A stretch of DNA of 64,000 bases, taken from UBA3210 sp048359995 (GTDB lineage Bacteria > Bacillota_I > Bacilli_A > RFN20 > CAG-449). A program made the translations under genes and the position numbers. Positions 1-11,000 of this stretch are shown here, piece after piece (position 1 is the first letter of the stretch; every line of letters starts with the position of its first letter). The notes beneath the pieces were generated by a model that was not told the origin of the DNA, did no database searches, and was given only the letters and a program-made list of their open reading frames with translations. The stretch spans positions 11,945 to 75,944 of the forward strand of contig DBGCPK010000002.1 in assembly GCA_048359995.1 (NCBI GenBank), read 5' to 3'.

Positions 1-3000
1 GATTTGAATATAAGAGAGAAGTTCGGCAATCGAATCCGAAACGTCTTCGTGCATCGAAACGACATTTTTCCCGAATGACACGTACGCCCCGTCGACAATG
101 TGCTGGTTGACATAGCGCACCTCTATCAGAGAAGAAAGATCCGATTCGACGACCGTAAGCACGTTTCGGAAAGAATCCACTCGGAAAGTGAATCCGTTTT
201 TATAGGTAAAATTGCTTTTGACGCTCGGGAATCGGATGGCGATCAGCCCGTCTTTTTCTTCATATACGAAAGAAGTAGTCTGATAGGCAGAATCGGTCAG
301 TCCGTAGGCAAAACCGCTTCCGTATCCGTCGAAAAAGAACGAAATCGATTTTCCCACTTCTTTTTCGTCCGCGGTGAAATAACCGAAGAGTCCGGTTTTT
401 TCTTCGACGGAGAAAGTCAGATCGTTCGGATTCAGCTTAAAGCGGTAGGAATAACCTTCTTCGGCATCGTAAATGCCGATGGTATTCTCCGCGTAGTTGA
501 CTCCGCCGTTGGCAAGAGTAGCATACGAACTGTAAATTCTCGTGAAAATCTCTTGTTCCCCGATTTTCAAGGTGATCGTTTGATATTCGTTGAAACTCAC
601 TGTGGCGCTTTGACCATCGATCGTTCCCGAAAAACTCAATCCGGAATAGATTCTTTCCTGATCCTCGACGCGGATGATTTTTCCGACTTCGGTTTTATTC
701 AACTGAAAAGCGTAGTCGACGCCGAGGAAATGAATGGAATAAGTATTTCCGACCGTCAGATCGAAATCGGTCGGCGGAACGAATTCACCGTATTCGAGCG
801 AATAAAAATAGTCGACGGAGGTCTTTTCCACCAAGGTGTTTCTCAGTCCGAACCACATGGAACTTTGATCTTTCAAATTCGTAATTCGGAAAAGATCCAG
901 AGAGTAACTCGCCGTGCTGCAGGCAAACACGTGGTCGCTGCTGCTGTTGACGCTCAGTTTCTGCTCGACATTCCAAATGCGGTCGTTGAAGTAGACGAAA
1001 GGTCGGTTGCTCTCCGAATAAGGCATTCTCGTTTCATTCAAAGGAATCAGGACGGCGATGCCGTTTTCGTAGTGCATTTCATATTCGAAACTGGAAATGT
1101 TGAACGTAAAGTGCGTGGAATCAACGGCTTTCCATTGGCTGACCGCTTTTCCGTCGACGGAGACGATTCCGTCTTTGGTGATTCTCATCTCTTTCAGAGG
1201 TTGAGCCATTTCCTCTTCTACCTCGTCTTCGGAAACGTCGTAGCCGTTATCGCTGTCTTCGGAAGAGGAAGTATCCGAACTGCTGACGATGGTTTGGTAA
1301 GGCGTCGAATACGTTCCGATCAGATCGTCGTCGATGACGGAGACGTTGATCTCCAAACTTTCGCCCTTATAAGTGAGAACCAGAGAATAGTTTCCCGCCT
1401 TGAAGAAATCGACTTTTCCTTCGACCATATCGTTTTCCGCTTCGACCGGTTCGCCGTTTTCGGAAATCGTAAAGAAATCTTTCGGATAGGCGGTATCGCC
1501 GACAAAAACCGTGGTATTCTTCTCCTCGATGACGATGCCCGAAGAGACCACCAGCGTATACTCGACCGTCAAAGGCTCTTGATCCAATCCGTACGGATAG
1601 GTGTTGACGACAACCGGATAACTTCCGGGAACGAGAAAGTTGATCGGAGAAGAAACGACTTCCGCGTAAGTCCGCGTCGGATCGTCCGCCCATTCGATCT
1701 TGTCGGTAATCGGTCGGTTTCTCCCGTTATACGTGCAGGAAACGTTGCTCAGAAGGTCGTAAGAAGTTCCGCAGTCGATCGTGACGACATCGGCTTTCGC
1801 CGAAGAAACCGCGTTGTTTTTCCGGACGAAGTAGGTAATCGACAGGGTGTAATCGGTGAAATCCAGCGTTCCGTCCTCCGCGAGTTTTTCTCCGTAAGGA
1901 ATGGTAATCGTCGCGGTGTATTCCCCTTCCGTCGAAAAATCCACTTCGCCGACGTCGACAAAGGAATTATTCAGGCTGAACCGCGTTCCGTCTACGCTGA
2001 CGATGAAGTCATTCGCGAAATTATAGACGCTTTGATCGGTTCCTTCTTTGATGAAAATGCTGCTCGAAGTCGCATAACGGATATTGACGCCTTTCTTGAC
2101 TTCGACGGTGCAGGTTTTCTCTATTCCCTGATAATTCAAGGTAATCGTATGCGCGCCGATCTGATCGTACTTGACGCTTCCGGAAATCATCTCTTTGGTC
2201 ACGGGTATCTGACGATCGCCTTCCGTGATCGTAAACAATTCGGTCAGATCGATATTCTTGGAATCGGGATAAATGACGACGTTTCTCGACGTGACGACGA
2301 TTTCTTCATCTTCGACGACTTTAAAGGAAATCGTCTTGCTGCCGAAAGACTCCTCCACTTGATACGAAAGAGTTACTTCATACGTACCTCCGACTTCCGG
2401 ATCGACCACTTCGGACGCGTCGATCATTTCATCGGTGATTTCCACCGCGGCACCGTCGACGTAGAGATAGAAGAGGTCTTTGTAATCCAACGAAGAAAGT
2501 CGGCTTTTCGGAACGCTCAGGTCGTGATAGGTCTCTAAGATTTCGATCTTATAACTCTCTTCCACGATGACGGAAATGCTTTTGACCACGCCCTTGTAGG
2601 TGCAAGTCAGCGTATATACGCCTTCTTTCTCTTCCACGTCGTGGGCGATCATGCTCTCTTTGACGCTGATCGGGCGATTCTTTTCGGTAATCGTGAACAG
2701 CGAAACGAAATCGTAATCGGCCACTTCTTTCAATTTCAGAGTCAGCGATTCGACTTTGCAGGTGATGACCACCGAAACTTCGTCTTCCACGACGATTAGA
2801 ATCGAAGCGATCGCGTCGTTATAAGTGCAGGTAACGGTATACGTTCCCTCTTTATTGATGACAGCCGAGCGATCGATCATTTCATCTTTCACCGCGATGT
2901 AGTCGCCGTTCACCTGAATCGTGAACAAAGACGTATAATCGAAGGTGTTGATTTGGGTATTCTTGATGGTGATACTGTCTTGGACGGGCGTGATCGTGAC

Positions 3001-3153
3001 GTTCTCCTCTTCGGAAGAAGAAGAAGAGGAATTCCCGATGATTCCGGAAATAGACGAGGAATCCGCCGATTTTTTTCCGCAGCCGACCAAACCGGTAACG
3101 AAAAAGGCCAAAGCCATCGGATAGACGATCAGTCTTTTCTTGTTTTTGTTCAT
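1..3153 (-). CDS. Multi-domain surface lipoprotein with bacterial Ig-like repeats (3' end outside window)
   Basis: An open minus-strand frame of 1051 codons runs from the ATG at 3153 off the left edge with no stop. AAAGGAG lies 7 nt before the start. The N-terminus is a lipoprotein signal (MNKNKKRLIVYPMALAFFV) with the lipobox LVGC, followed by a Ser/Glu-rich linker. From about residue 45 to 620 a unit of roughly 75-90 residues recurs, with the pattern Phe-x-Ile ... Val-x-x-x-Met-Ile ... Gly-x-Tyr-x-x-x-x-x-Tyr, typical of bacterial Ig-like beta-sandwich repeats. A Ser/Asp/Glu-rich linker near residue 630 leads into a C-terminal region I do not recognise. It is the last visible gene of the run beginning with the giant subtilase at 15.5 kb. 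Surface exposure is inferred from the signal peptide; the ligand is unknown. Confidence 0.85.
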   Translation of the reverse strand, partial: MNKNKKRLIVYPMALAFFVTGLVGCGKKSADSSSISGIIGNSSSSSSEEENVTITPVQDSITIKNTQINTFDYTSLFTIQVNGDYIAVKDEMIDRSAVINKEGTYTVTCTYNDAIASILIVVEDEVSVVITCKVESLTLKLKEVADYDFVSLFTITEKNRPISVKESMIAHDVEEKEGVYTLTCTYKGVVKSISVIVEESYKIEILETYHDLSVPKSRLSSLDYKDLFYLYVDGAAVEITDEMIDASEVVDPEVGGTYEVTLSYQVEESFGSKTISFKVVEDEEIVVTSRNVVIYPDSKNIDLTELFTITEGDRQIPVTKEMISGSVKYDQIGAHTITLNYQGIEKTCTVEVKKGVNIRYATSSSIFIKEGTDQSVYNFANDFIVSVDGTRFSLNNSFVDVGEVDFSTEGEYTATITIPYGEKLAEDGTLDFTDYTLSITYFVRKNNAVSSAKADVVTIDCGTSYDLLSNVSCTYNGRNRPITDKIEWADDPTRTYAEVVSSPINFLVPGSYPVVVNTYPYGLDQEPLTVEYTLVVSSGIVIEEKNTTVFVGDTAYPKDFFTISENGEPVEAENDMVEGKVDFFKAGNYSLVLTYKGESLEINVSVIDDDLIGTYSTPYQTIVSSSDTSSSEDSDNGYDVSEDEVEEEMAQPLKEMRITKDGIVSVDGKAVSQWKAVDSTHFTFNISSFEYEMHYENGIAVLIPLNETRMPYSESNRPFVYFNDRIWNVEQKLSVNSSSDHVFACSTASYSLDLFRITNLKDQSSMWFGLRNTLVEKTSVDYFYSLEYGEFVPPTDFDLTVGNTYSIHFLGVDYAFQLNKTEVGKIIRVEDQERIYSGLSFSGTIDGQSATVSFNEYQTITLKIGEQEIFTRIYSSYATLANGGVNYAENTIGIYDAEEGYSYRFKLNPNDLTFSVEEKTGLFGYFTADEKEVGKSISFFFDGYGSGFAYGLTDSAYQTTSFVYEEKDGLIAIRFPSVKSNFTYKNGFTFRVDSFRNVLTVVESDLSSLIEVRYVNQHIVDGAYVSFGKNVVSMHEDVSDSIAELLSYIQI

Positions 3154-3227
3154 ATTTGACTCCTTTCGTAATTAAGCAAAAGTCTAGAAGGATACTTTCC
3201 TCCTAGACCGATTGTTTTGCTTTAAGG

Positions 3228-5363
3228 CTATCTGTTTAACGTCCAATCGCCCGTAACGTAGCAATCGACGTAAATCGTCTTGTAACCGATATTTTCAAAG
3301 ACGATTTCAATATCTCCGTTGATGAACGTGCAGTATTTATGATTCAGCGTGTCGATCGTATTCGAAGGGGAAATCGCATAACCTTTTGCCGAGAGAACTG
3401 CGTTCATTCGATCCATCAAATCCGTCCAGTTGGTGATGCGGTTGTTGGAATCCAATTCCGTACTCTGCAAATTGAAGGAGAAGCACTGATAAGAACCCGT
3501 CACATTTCCATCGCTGTCCGTGCGGTCGTTGGTTTCGTGCCACGGTCCGGAGATGTAGTCGCCGAATACGCTGACGATATCCTGAGGAGTGATGAAATTC
3601 GCCGCCTGCTCTCCGTACATTCCTTCCAGAATTTCCGATGCCGCCTTGGTTTCGTAAACTTGATTGGAAGACGTCGGATAGTAGGTCACGTCGGTATATT
3701 CGCTCCACGATTGTTCGACGGTTCTCGGAATGTAGCCGTCGAATAAATCTTCGTCGAGGACGGTGGTGCCCACATCAGTAAACGTAGTGGTGACATAACC
3801 GAGATAAGTTCCCACGACAAGGCTGTACGGGAACGAAGTCGATACGATGGTCGCGTCTTTTTCACCGGTCGTCGGATCGGTGGAAATGCTGACGGTCAAC
3901 GTAACTTTGCGGGTGACCGAAGAAGTCGCGCTCTTCGCATTGGTGTGCGCAGAGAGCAATGGTGCAACGTCTTGTGCGATCGCCGCATCTCTCAGAGCGA
4001 AGTTGAAGAGCATATTGCCATCCTTGTCGAAAGTTCCGCCGTCGAAAACGAAGACGTCCGGAGAGAAGTCGAAATTCGGCATCTTGTCGAAAATGCTTCC
4101 CGGCAGTTTCTTGGTTCCGACCAGAGATCCCGAATTCGATTGATATTCGAATTCGTCGTAAGTTCCGTCGTCGTTTTGTTTCATACCGGAATATTTCGTC
4201 CAATAGAGTTTATCGTCGAGACCGTAGGAGTATTTCCCCGTATCCGCGTAGAGAATCGCCTCTTCGGTTACTTTTCCGACCCTTCCGATCGTACCCGTGC
4301 TCGCCGTGCCGTTGGTGACTTTATTGTGCTTTCTGCTCTGCAAAGAGGCGGTTGTTCCGGCGGTCGATTCGAGTTCGTAGTCTCCCGAATCCCCCGACGG
4401 CGCGCTCGTGGTGGTTTCCACCGCTTGGAAAGTATAATTCTTCAAATTCTTCATCTTTCCGAGAGCCAAAGAAAGTTCTTCGCTGTAAAGCCCTCCGGAA
4501 TACGGGGTCGGATCCGGAGCCACCGTCGTACCGATATCGGTAAAGGTCAATTCGACTTTCGAATAGGACTGATCGATCGGATTTCCTTCTTCGTCCGTGG
4601 ACAATACCGTTACTTCGGTCATCATTTCCATCTTGGTGATCTGGGTATCGTCGCAGTAAACGTACAGGGTGTCGATCAATCCGTCGTCTCCGGAAAGAAG
4701 CGGAGTCAAAGATTGACCCAAATAAGCCATCAGATACTGATCCTCAGAATAATCGGTCGTCGATGCAGGATCGATTCGGTAAGAGTAGCACGCGTTGTCT
4801 TCGTCGATCTCGAATTTGTTGACATCGAGTTGTCCTAAATGATTCCACAGGTGCTGATTGGCCCAGAACAAAGGAGTTCCGTCGTAAAGGGTTTCCACTT
4901 TCTGCGCAACCTGATTGTCCTTGTCGATGTAAACCTTAGCCAAACCCGATCCTTCGTTGGTGCCGTCATTGACGACTTCTCCCTTGCGGTAGTTGTCGAC
5001 CGTAACGTTCTTCTCGTCGATCCAATATGATCCGCACCAAGCGCCTTCGCTCATTTCGACCTTCATATTGTATTCGGTTTCGTCGATCGTTCCTTCTGTT
5101 CCGTCGATGTAGTAATCGGTCAAAACTCCGTTGACGGTGATCGACGCGTTTGCAATGGTCTCGATCATCGCGCTGGTCAGCTTACCGACCTGTCCGTGTA
5201 TGACGCTGTTGGAACTGGAATTGTCCAAATTGTTGAACGAAGACGAATCGACCAAATTCGCGTCGCTCGAATTCGTTTCCGAAGAAGACGGATTTTTCGT
5301 TCCTCCGCAGCCTGTCAGCAAAAGAGCCGATAGAGCCAGAACCCATAATTTTTTACTTTTCAT
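3228..5363 (-). CDS. Lipoprotein with two tandem LolA/LppX-like domains
   Basis: 711-residue lipoprotein with lipobox LTGC (Cys19) and a Ser/Asn-rich linker to about residue 55. The body holds two similar halves of about 250 residues. Each has alternating beta-strand text and ends in the same phrase, TFTDIGTT or TFTDVGTT. A distinct C-terminal domain of about 140 residues contains a Cys near the end (YCTF). The strand pattern resembles LolA/LppX-type lipid-binding lipoproteins, but this is a fold guess without a diagnostic motif. It follows the paralogous 5379-7313 gene after 15 nt, so the two are almost certainly co-transcribed and probably arose by duplication. No enzymatic motif is visible. 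Confidence 0.8.
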   Translation of the reverse strand: MKSKKLWVLALSALLLTGCGGTKNPSSSETNSSDANLVDSSSFNNLDNSSSNSVIHGQVGKLTSAMIETIANASITVNGVLTDYYIDGTEGTIDETEYNMKVEMSEGAWCGSYWIDEKNVTVDNYRKGEVVNDGTNEGSGLAKVYIDKDNQVAQKVETLYDGTPLFWANQHLWNHLGQLDVNKFEIDEDNACYSYRIDPASTTDYSEDQYLMAYLGQSLTPLLSGDDGLIDTLYVYCDDTQITKMEMMTEVTVLSTDEEGNPIDQSYSKVELTFTDIGTTVAPDPTPYSGGLYSEELSLALGKMKNLKNYTFQAVETTTSAPSGDSGDYELESTAGTTASLQSRKHNKVTNGTASTGTIGRVGKVTEEAILYADTGKYSYGLDDKLYWTKYSGMKQNDDGTYDEFEYQSNSGSLVGTKKLPGSIFDKMPNFDFSPDVFVFDGGTFDKDGNMLFNFALRDAAIAQDVAPLLSAHTNAKSATSSVTRKVTLTVSISTDPTTGEKDATIVSTSFPYSLVVGTYLGYVTTTFTDVGTTVLDEDLFDGYIPRTVEQSWSEYTDVTYYPTSSNQVYETKAASEILEGMYGEQAANFITPQDIVSVFGDYISGPWHETNDRTDSDGNVTGSYQCFSFNLQSTELDSNNRITNWTDLMDRMNAVLSAKGYAISPSNTIDTLNHKYCTFINGDIEIVFENIGYKTIYVDCYVTGDWTLNR

Positions 5364-5378
5364 TTTCTTTCCTCCTAA

Positions 5379-7313
5379 TCAAAAGTTTTCAGTATTCGCT
5401 AAATTCGTTAAAATCGGATTGTCCGAAGTCCGATAAACGTAAATGGTCAGATCCAATTCCACATCTTTCGGTTCCACCGCAATGTTCCCTTTGACGTAGA
5501 CGTGATTCCCGACGTCGATAAATCCGCAATCGGTCAAACACTGATAGACCTTTTTCAACGACGCGTCGATCGAATAATTCAAATCCAACGGCACATCGTA
5601 GTAAAGGGTGATCGCGTTGATATAGTAAGCCATTCCGTCCGGACGATAAGAACCGATCAGTCCGAAGCCGAAGCAATCGCCCAGATAATCGATTCCGCCG
5701 AAGAACGGCATTTTGTCCAAAACGTCCGCGTCGTCGTAAAATTCTTTCAGGTAGTCGCCGGCATTGACTTCCTGATCGTCTTCCGTCGTGTCGGAAGAAT
5801 CGCCGGATTGAATGAAATTGAGTTCGTTCCAAGAAGAAGGAACTTCTCTTTGGACAAAATCGACGGTCACACCGCTTGGAAGAGCCGCCGCATCGAAATC
5901 GCTGTATGTGATTTCAACGACTCCGTGCATCAGACCGAGATTGAAATAGAAACACGAATAAGTGATGTACCACGCTCCGTCGATTTGGGTAGTAACGACA
6001 TACGGCGTGAACGATTCGGTAGCCGACGTTCTTCCCGTCGTGGCGAAGATAGAATAAGTATTGAGATCATTGCCGACTCCGAAGTAGAAAGTCGAAGCCA
6101 CCGTACACATATTCGGATCCGAATAATAGTAATATTCTTTGGTGTTTTGATCGTAACTGATTCCGGTCATGATTTCCGGTGCGAACGCAAACGTCGGTTT
6201 CACTTCGTCTAACGATCCCTTATATGCCCTTGTCGCCTGCAAAGTTCCGTCGGTGTCGGTCATATAGGAGTTGTAGTCCGTTTCGCCGAATTGGTGATAG
6301 CCGTAAGCGCTCCCTTCTTCCGGAGTATCTTCCGTATCGGTAGTCGTCGCCACTTTCATCTTCTGGAAATAGCATTCGTCCGGCAGAACGGTTTCAAAGT
6401 ATCCGCTGGCGGAAATGGCGGAGGTGTAGATCGATTGCGCGTAGATTTTCACTTTCGTATTATAACTATGCAACGCTCTCATATTTGCCAACGCCTCGGT
6501 CAGATAAACGTGATAGTCGCTGTCGTATTCGAACTTCGAAATAGTCGGTACGGAGACGACGTCCTCGCCGCAGTTGATCGTGGCAATCAAGGTCTGTTCG
6601 GCCTTATAACCGGCTTTCAATGTCGTGTCGAACGTGCTGCTCACCTGAATTCCGATAATCTCCCCGTCGCTGATGATCAAAGAGAAGTCATCGGCGGTGA
6701 ATTCGTATGGATTCGCGGAACTGACGATTCTGTCGATCACGGAAAAATCCGCTTTGTTATAATGATATCGTCCGGTTTCTTCGTTGTAGGTAAAATCCGA
6801 AACGCTCAATTCGTTCAACGCGTTGGTTAATCCCGCGTCTTCCCAAGAGATTTCCATTCCGTCTTCGTCCAGTATCGGGGTGTAATTCTCGTCGTTCATC
6901 AGGCTGACGCTGACTTCGCAGGCTTTTCCTTCATGATAGGCGTAATAAACCGTTCTATCCAACCCCGTCGTACCGTCTTCGTATGTGCCGCTCCAACGCT
7001 GTCCGTCCATGCTTGTGGACACGTTCAACGTGACGCTCTCGTTAAATTTATTGGTCCGAATGTCGTAGAAAGCCACTTCGTCCGTGCCGTCGAACGAGAT
7101 ATACTCGGTGTCGAAAGCGTCGAACATCGCATCCGTCAAATCCGGTTTTACGTGCTGGATCGAACTATTCGAAAGGCTTTCTTGCGAAGAAGAGACCGAA
7201 CTCCAATCGGCGCTGCTATCGGCAACCGAAGAACTGCTCTCTTTATGACCTCCGCAGGAAGTAACCAACAAACCAATCGCTATAATCGACAAGATTTTAT
7301 GTATTCTTTTCAT
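5379..7313 (-). CDS. Lipoprotein paralogous to the neighbour at 3228-5363
   Basis: 644-residue lipoprotein. I place the start at 7313 because an AAGGAAGG ribosome site lies at about 8 nt; an upstream in-frame ATG at 7337 would put that site inside the coding region. Lipobox VTSC (Cys20) is followed by a linker very rich in Ser. Around residue 260 the phrase LTEALANMRALHSYNTKVKIY-like matches the helix-strand pattern LSLALGKMKNLKNYTFQAV in the 711-residue neighbour, and the C-terminal 120 residues have the same layout in both. Function unknown; a membrane-attached binding protein is the simplest reading. A separate promoter and a cre-like site lie just upstream. Confidence 0.8.
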   Translation of the reverse strand: MKRIHKILSIIAIGLLVTSCGGHKESSSSVADSSADWSSVSSSQESLSNSSIQHVKPDLTDAMFDAFDTEYISFDGTDEVAFYDIRTNKFNESVTLNVSTSMDGQRWSGTYEDGTTGLDRTVYYAYHEGKACEVSVSLMNDENYTPILDEDGMEISWEDAGLTNALNELSVSDFTYNEETGRYHYNKADFSVIDRIVSSANPYEFTADDFSLIISDGEIIGIQVSSTFDTTLKAGYKAEQTLIATINCGEDVVSVPTISKFEYDSDYHVYLTEALANMRALHSYNTKVKIYAQSIYTSAISASGYFETVLPDECYFQKMKVATTTDTEDTPEEGSAYGYHQFGETDYNSYMTDTDGTLQATRAYKGSLDEVKPTFAFAPEIMTGISYDQNTKEYYYYSDPNMCTVASTFYFGVGNDLNTYSIFATTGRTSATESFTPYVVTTQIDGAWYITYSCFYFNLGLMHGVVEITYSDFDAAALPSGVTVDFVQREVPSSWNELNFIQSGDSSDTTEDDQEVNAGDYLKEFYDDADVLDKMPFFGGIDYLGDCFGFGLIGSYRPDGMAYYINAITLYYDVPLDLNYSIDASLKKVYQCLTDCGFIDVGNHVYVKGNIAVEPKDVELDLTIYVYRTSDNPILTNLANTENF

Positions 7314-7380
7314 TTGCATTTCCTTCCTTGTTTTCAATTATTCATCCGCTTATCTCAAAACCAACTCATAATCCGCTTTT

Positions 7381-7409
7381 ATGATAAAGGTTTCGCTTTT
7401 TATTTTCAA
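7381..7409 (-). promoter_or_regulatory. Sigma-A-type promoter for the 644-residue lipoprotein
   Basis: On the minus strand TTGAAA (7404-7409) and TATCAT (7381-7386) are separated by exactly 17 nt, about 70 nt upstream of the chosen start codon. It would give the two large lipoproteins, and probably the third at the window edge, a transcript independent of the subtilase gene. Identification is by consensus only. Confidence 0.55.
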
Positions 7410-7442
7410 TAAAACGCGGAGAAAACCCTTTTTTGTTTTCGA

Positions 7443-7456
7443 TGAAAGCGCATTCA
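7443..7456. promoter_or_regulatory. cre-like site (13 of 14 to consensus)
   Basis: Read on the minus strand this is TGAATGCGCTTTCA, one mismatch from the CcpA operator consensus TGWAANCGNTNWCA. It lies about 34 nt upstream of the -35 box at 7404-7409. Upstream placement is more usual for CcpA-activated than for repressed promoters, so the direction of control is open. Confidence 0.5.
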
Positions 7457-7465
7457 CCGCCGCGA

Positions 7466-8017
7466 TCAGTACGTATACTCCGCGGTAACGGAAACCTGTC
7501 GGTTGTCCACAGTGACGTAATCGCATCGGTACGAAGAAATTTTATCATCCGTCAGGGCGATCCTCACTTCCGGATTTTCCAGAACGCTCAAATCGTCAAT
7601 CTGAAAAAACCGACTTGCTTTTTCCTTGCTGACCGCCGCGTTCAGGACGCCCTCTTCCAGCGTGTAAGTCTCGAAATTGTCCTTTGTCAGGCTCAGACCG
7701 AAGAGGACGCTCTTGCTCGCTCCTTCGAATGACTCTGTCGTCTCTTCCGTTTGGTATCCGAAAGATCCGTTCAGACTCGTTACGGAAAGCGTTACATTTC
7801 CGTATACGGTCTTATTCTCGTACTCCAACTCGACGGTTTTCAACGACCGGTAGACTTCCACGTTCTCGTCGGAAATCGTCGTCGCAATCTCAACTTTCGC
7901 CACGTTTCTTAAAGACGCGTCGATCTTTTTCCCGAACGTCTTCAACGGATCTCCTTTGCAGGAAACCAGCATCAATGGCGCGAGGGCAAGGATCGTTTTC
8001 AAACATTTCATCTTCAT
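7466..8017 (-). CDS. Small single-domain lipoprotein, same family as the two downstream
   Basis: 183-residue lipoprotein with lipobox MLVSC (Cys20) and a basic N-terminus. It contains one beta-rich domain with the order seen in each half of the two larger lipoproteins: amphipathic helix, then strands ending in YDYVTVDNRQVSVTAEYTY-like text. It therefore looks like the one-domain member of the same family. It starts 13 nt after the subtilase stop codon, so it is probably translated from the same mRNA. No catalytic motif. Partner or ligand unknown; a role in escorting or holding the neighbouring surface protease is only a context guess. Confidence 0.75.
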   Translation of the reverse strand: MKMKCLKTILALAPLMLVSCKGDPLKTFGKKIDASLRNVAKVEIATTISDENVEVYRSLKTVELEYENKTVYGNVTLSVTSLNGSFGYQTEETTESFEGASKSVLFGLSLTKDNFETYTLEEGVLNAAVSKEKASRFFQIDDLSVLENPEVRIALTDDKISSYRCDYVTVDNRQVSVTAEYTY

Positions 8018-8030
8018 CTTTTTTCACCTC

Positions 8031-11000
8031 TTAAAAGATCTTTCTCCTGCGGATGAGTAACGTAGCCGCGCCCACCAAAGAGAGAGAAGCCACAGTCGTC
8101 AAAGCCGCGTAAACATAGGCACGAGAGGATACCGATTCGGCCTGTTCGATATCGCTTTCCAGCGAATTCAGATAAGCGTTATACGCCGCGGATAAAGCAT
8201 TGTACGCACTTAAATCGAGGATTTGCTTTTCTTCGATCTTCAACGCGTTGATCCGATCGGTCAGATCTTTCAGAAGAGCCAGATCGGCTAAGGAGAACGT
8301 ATCCGGCAACGCGTCGATTTCCGCTTGAATATCCTTGACTTTCTGCGTCGCTGCGGATAAACGGATTTCTCGGATCGCACTTTGCGCGGCGGCGAGTTTT
8401 TCTGTCATCGCCTGAATTTCACTTTCGGTGTAACCGTATGCGGTTAAATCTTGTTTCAGCGCGTTGTAATAAGTGACCGCGGAGTCGATATTCGTCGCGT
8501 CGTTGATCGTCACCTCTCCGAGTTCCGGTATCAACCGATAATAATCGAGGAATAAGACGGTATTTTCATCTCGGGCGACGTAAGTGCTGCGCGCGCTGTC
8601 GGATACTTTTCCGAAATATGCCTCGAAGATGATCGTGTCGTATCCTTTGATTCCTTCGTTGGCCGGAAGAATCATCTGAATCGGGCGGTTTTTTCCGACC
8701 AGATCGATAAACTGCGCGTAGTAGGCTTCGATGCCGAACATATCGAAATAGCCGTGCAGCAATTCGTATCCCGGATCGGATTCGCTGAGCGTCGGATCGG
8801 AAAGATTCGTCATTCCGTACGTGCTTTCCAGTACCGGCGCGGTAAAGGATCTGAATTCGACCGTCTTTAACGACGTGCAGCCGTTAAACGCGAAATTGCC
8901 GATGGATTTCAAGGAATCCGGAAGTATCAGCGTAACCAGATGCGCGTTCATATTTCCGGCATATTGCTCGATTCTCACCGTTCCTTCCAGAACGCTGAAT
9001 TCGCTGTTTCGGTTTCCGCCCGGATAGGCTTCCAATTGCAGCAAACCGTTCGGGAGATAAGTGTACAGCACGCCTTTTTCCAAACGCGCGTAATCGTTGA
9101 GAAGAACGGTGTCCGCGTCTTCGGAGTCGGTGATTTTTTCCAAAGATGAACAGCCGAGTAAAGCGAGATCGCCGAAAGAAGCGATCTTTTCCGAAAGCAC
9201 GAATTTCGTCAGTTGTTGATTCGAGTTGAATGCACCTTCGCCGATCATCGTCGCGCCGGAAGCGTCGAATTGCGTAAAATAATTCGCTTGGAACGCATAG
9301 TCGCCGATCGTTTCGATCCGCGAAGTCTCTCCGATGTTTTTTAAGCCCGAATTCAGGAAAGCGTAATTTCCCACGGTTTTGGCATTGGTCAAATCGCAAT
9401 TGAGCAAAGAAGAGGTCGCCGCAAAAGCGTAATCGCCAAACGTTTCGACCTTTCCACCGTTGACCGAAACCAACGAGGAACAGCCGATAAAAGCATAGTC
9501 GCCGATCGAAGTAACGCTTTCGGGAAGATTGACCGTAAGAAGCCCCGTGCAGTAACTGAACGCAAAATTTTCGATCGTTTCGATCCCCTGAGGAATGCTG
9601 ACTTCCGTGAATCCGCCGCATCCGAGGAACGCACCCGTTCCGATTCCTTCCAATGTGTCCGGAAGCACGAGCTCGGAGAAGATCGGCGCACCGCCGGTTT
9701 CGCCGACTCTGGCGAATGCCCCTTCTCCGATCAAGACGACCGAAGGCAGGGAGATTTCTTTCAGACGGGAGCAATCGCCGAAAGCGTAATCGCCGATGTA
9801 TTTGACGAGAGCCAAATCGGCCTTCGTCAAAGAAGAACAATTGTAAAAGGCTTCATTGCCGATCGATTCGCCGAGTTTGGTCAAATCGATTTCATTCAGT
9901 TTGGTATCGCCGGCAAAAGCCGAAGTTCCGAGGATGACGCCGCCTTGATCCGGCATCACGACCGTTTCCAAGTCGGTGCACTTCTGGAACGCGCCGAATC
10001 CCAAATCCGCATTAGCACCCAAAGTCAGACGGACGACTTTCGCCGAGAAAAATCCGCCTTCGCGGACGACAACATCGTCGCCGAGAACGATTTCGCTCAT
10101 AGCGGTGTTGGCAAAAGCGTAATCGCCGATCTCCGCCACCTTGTCGAGATTGACTACGGAAGTCAATTCGCTCGCGTAATTGAAAGCGTGTTTTCCGATG
10201 GTAATTCCGCCTTCCGGCAGAGTCAAAGAGGTCAAATGAATGCAATTGGCAAAAGCGTAGTCGCCGATCACCGTATCCGCATTGGTCAGGATCAATTCCG
10301 TCAACGTCTTGATTCCGCTGAAAGCACCTTCGCCGATAGAAGCATAATCGAGCGAGATCGTGCCGTATGCGTAATCCGGCGCGGCGAGAATCAGTTCATT
10401 CCCGTCCTTGCTCAGCAAGTAAGGCGAATCTCCGACGGATAGATAATAATTCGAATTCTCTACGACAAAGGAATTCACGCTCGTATTGTCGAGGAAACTC
10501 CCTCCGATCGATTCAATATAAGTATTTTCGCCGAAAACGACGGACGTTAATTCGGTACAATCGTAAAACACGTAATTGCCGAAATTCACCGAACAGTTCG
10601 GAAGAGCGACCGATTTCAACGAAGAGCAATTGTAGAATGCCTGATCGTATATCCATTCCAACGTGCCGTTGAAGGCGACGGACATCAAGGCGGTATCTCC
10701 GGAGAACGCCCCCTCTCCGATATAGACCATATCGCCGTTCAAAGTGACGTCGAGCAGTTGCGCGCAATTGGCAAACGCGAATTCGGGAATCCGATCCACT
10801 TCAAGGCTCAGATGCCGGATCGCGCTATTGACGAACATACCGTAAGAAAGTTTGGTGTCTTTCGAAAGAGTCAGATTTTCCAAAGAAGTGCAGTTTCTGA
10901 ACGCTTCTTTCCCTGTATTCCGCAAAGTCGAAAGGTCGACGGAAGAAAGGGAAGCGCATTTGTCGAACGCCCGAACGCCGATCGCATAGATCGAGGAAAG

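Noticed and set aside
100..2538. 812-codon plus-strand open frame
   Set aside because: It is exactly antiphase to the lipoprotein gene on the minus strand, which has a signal peptide, ribosome site and Ig-like repeats; the plus translation is Arg/Asp/Phe-rich without any domain.
7384..7430. Hairpin between the 183- and 644-residue lipoprotein genes, considered as a terminator
   Set aside because: The stem is imperfect and A+T-rich with no T run, and the better reading of the same bases is a promoter with 17-nt spacing.
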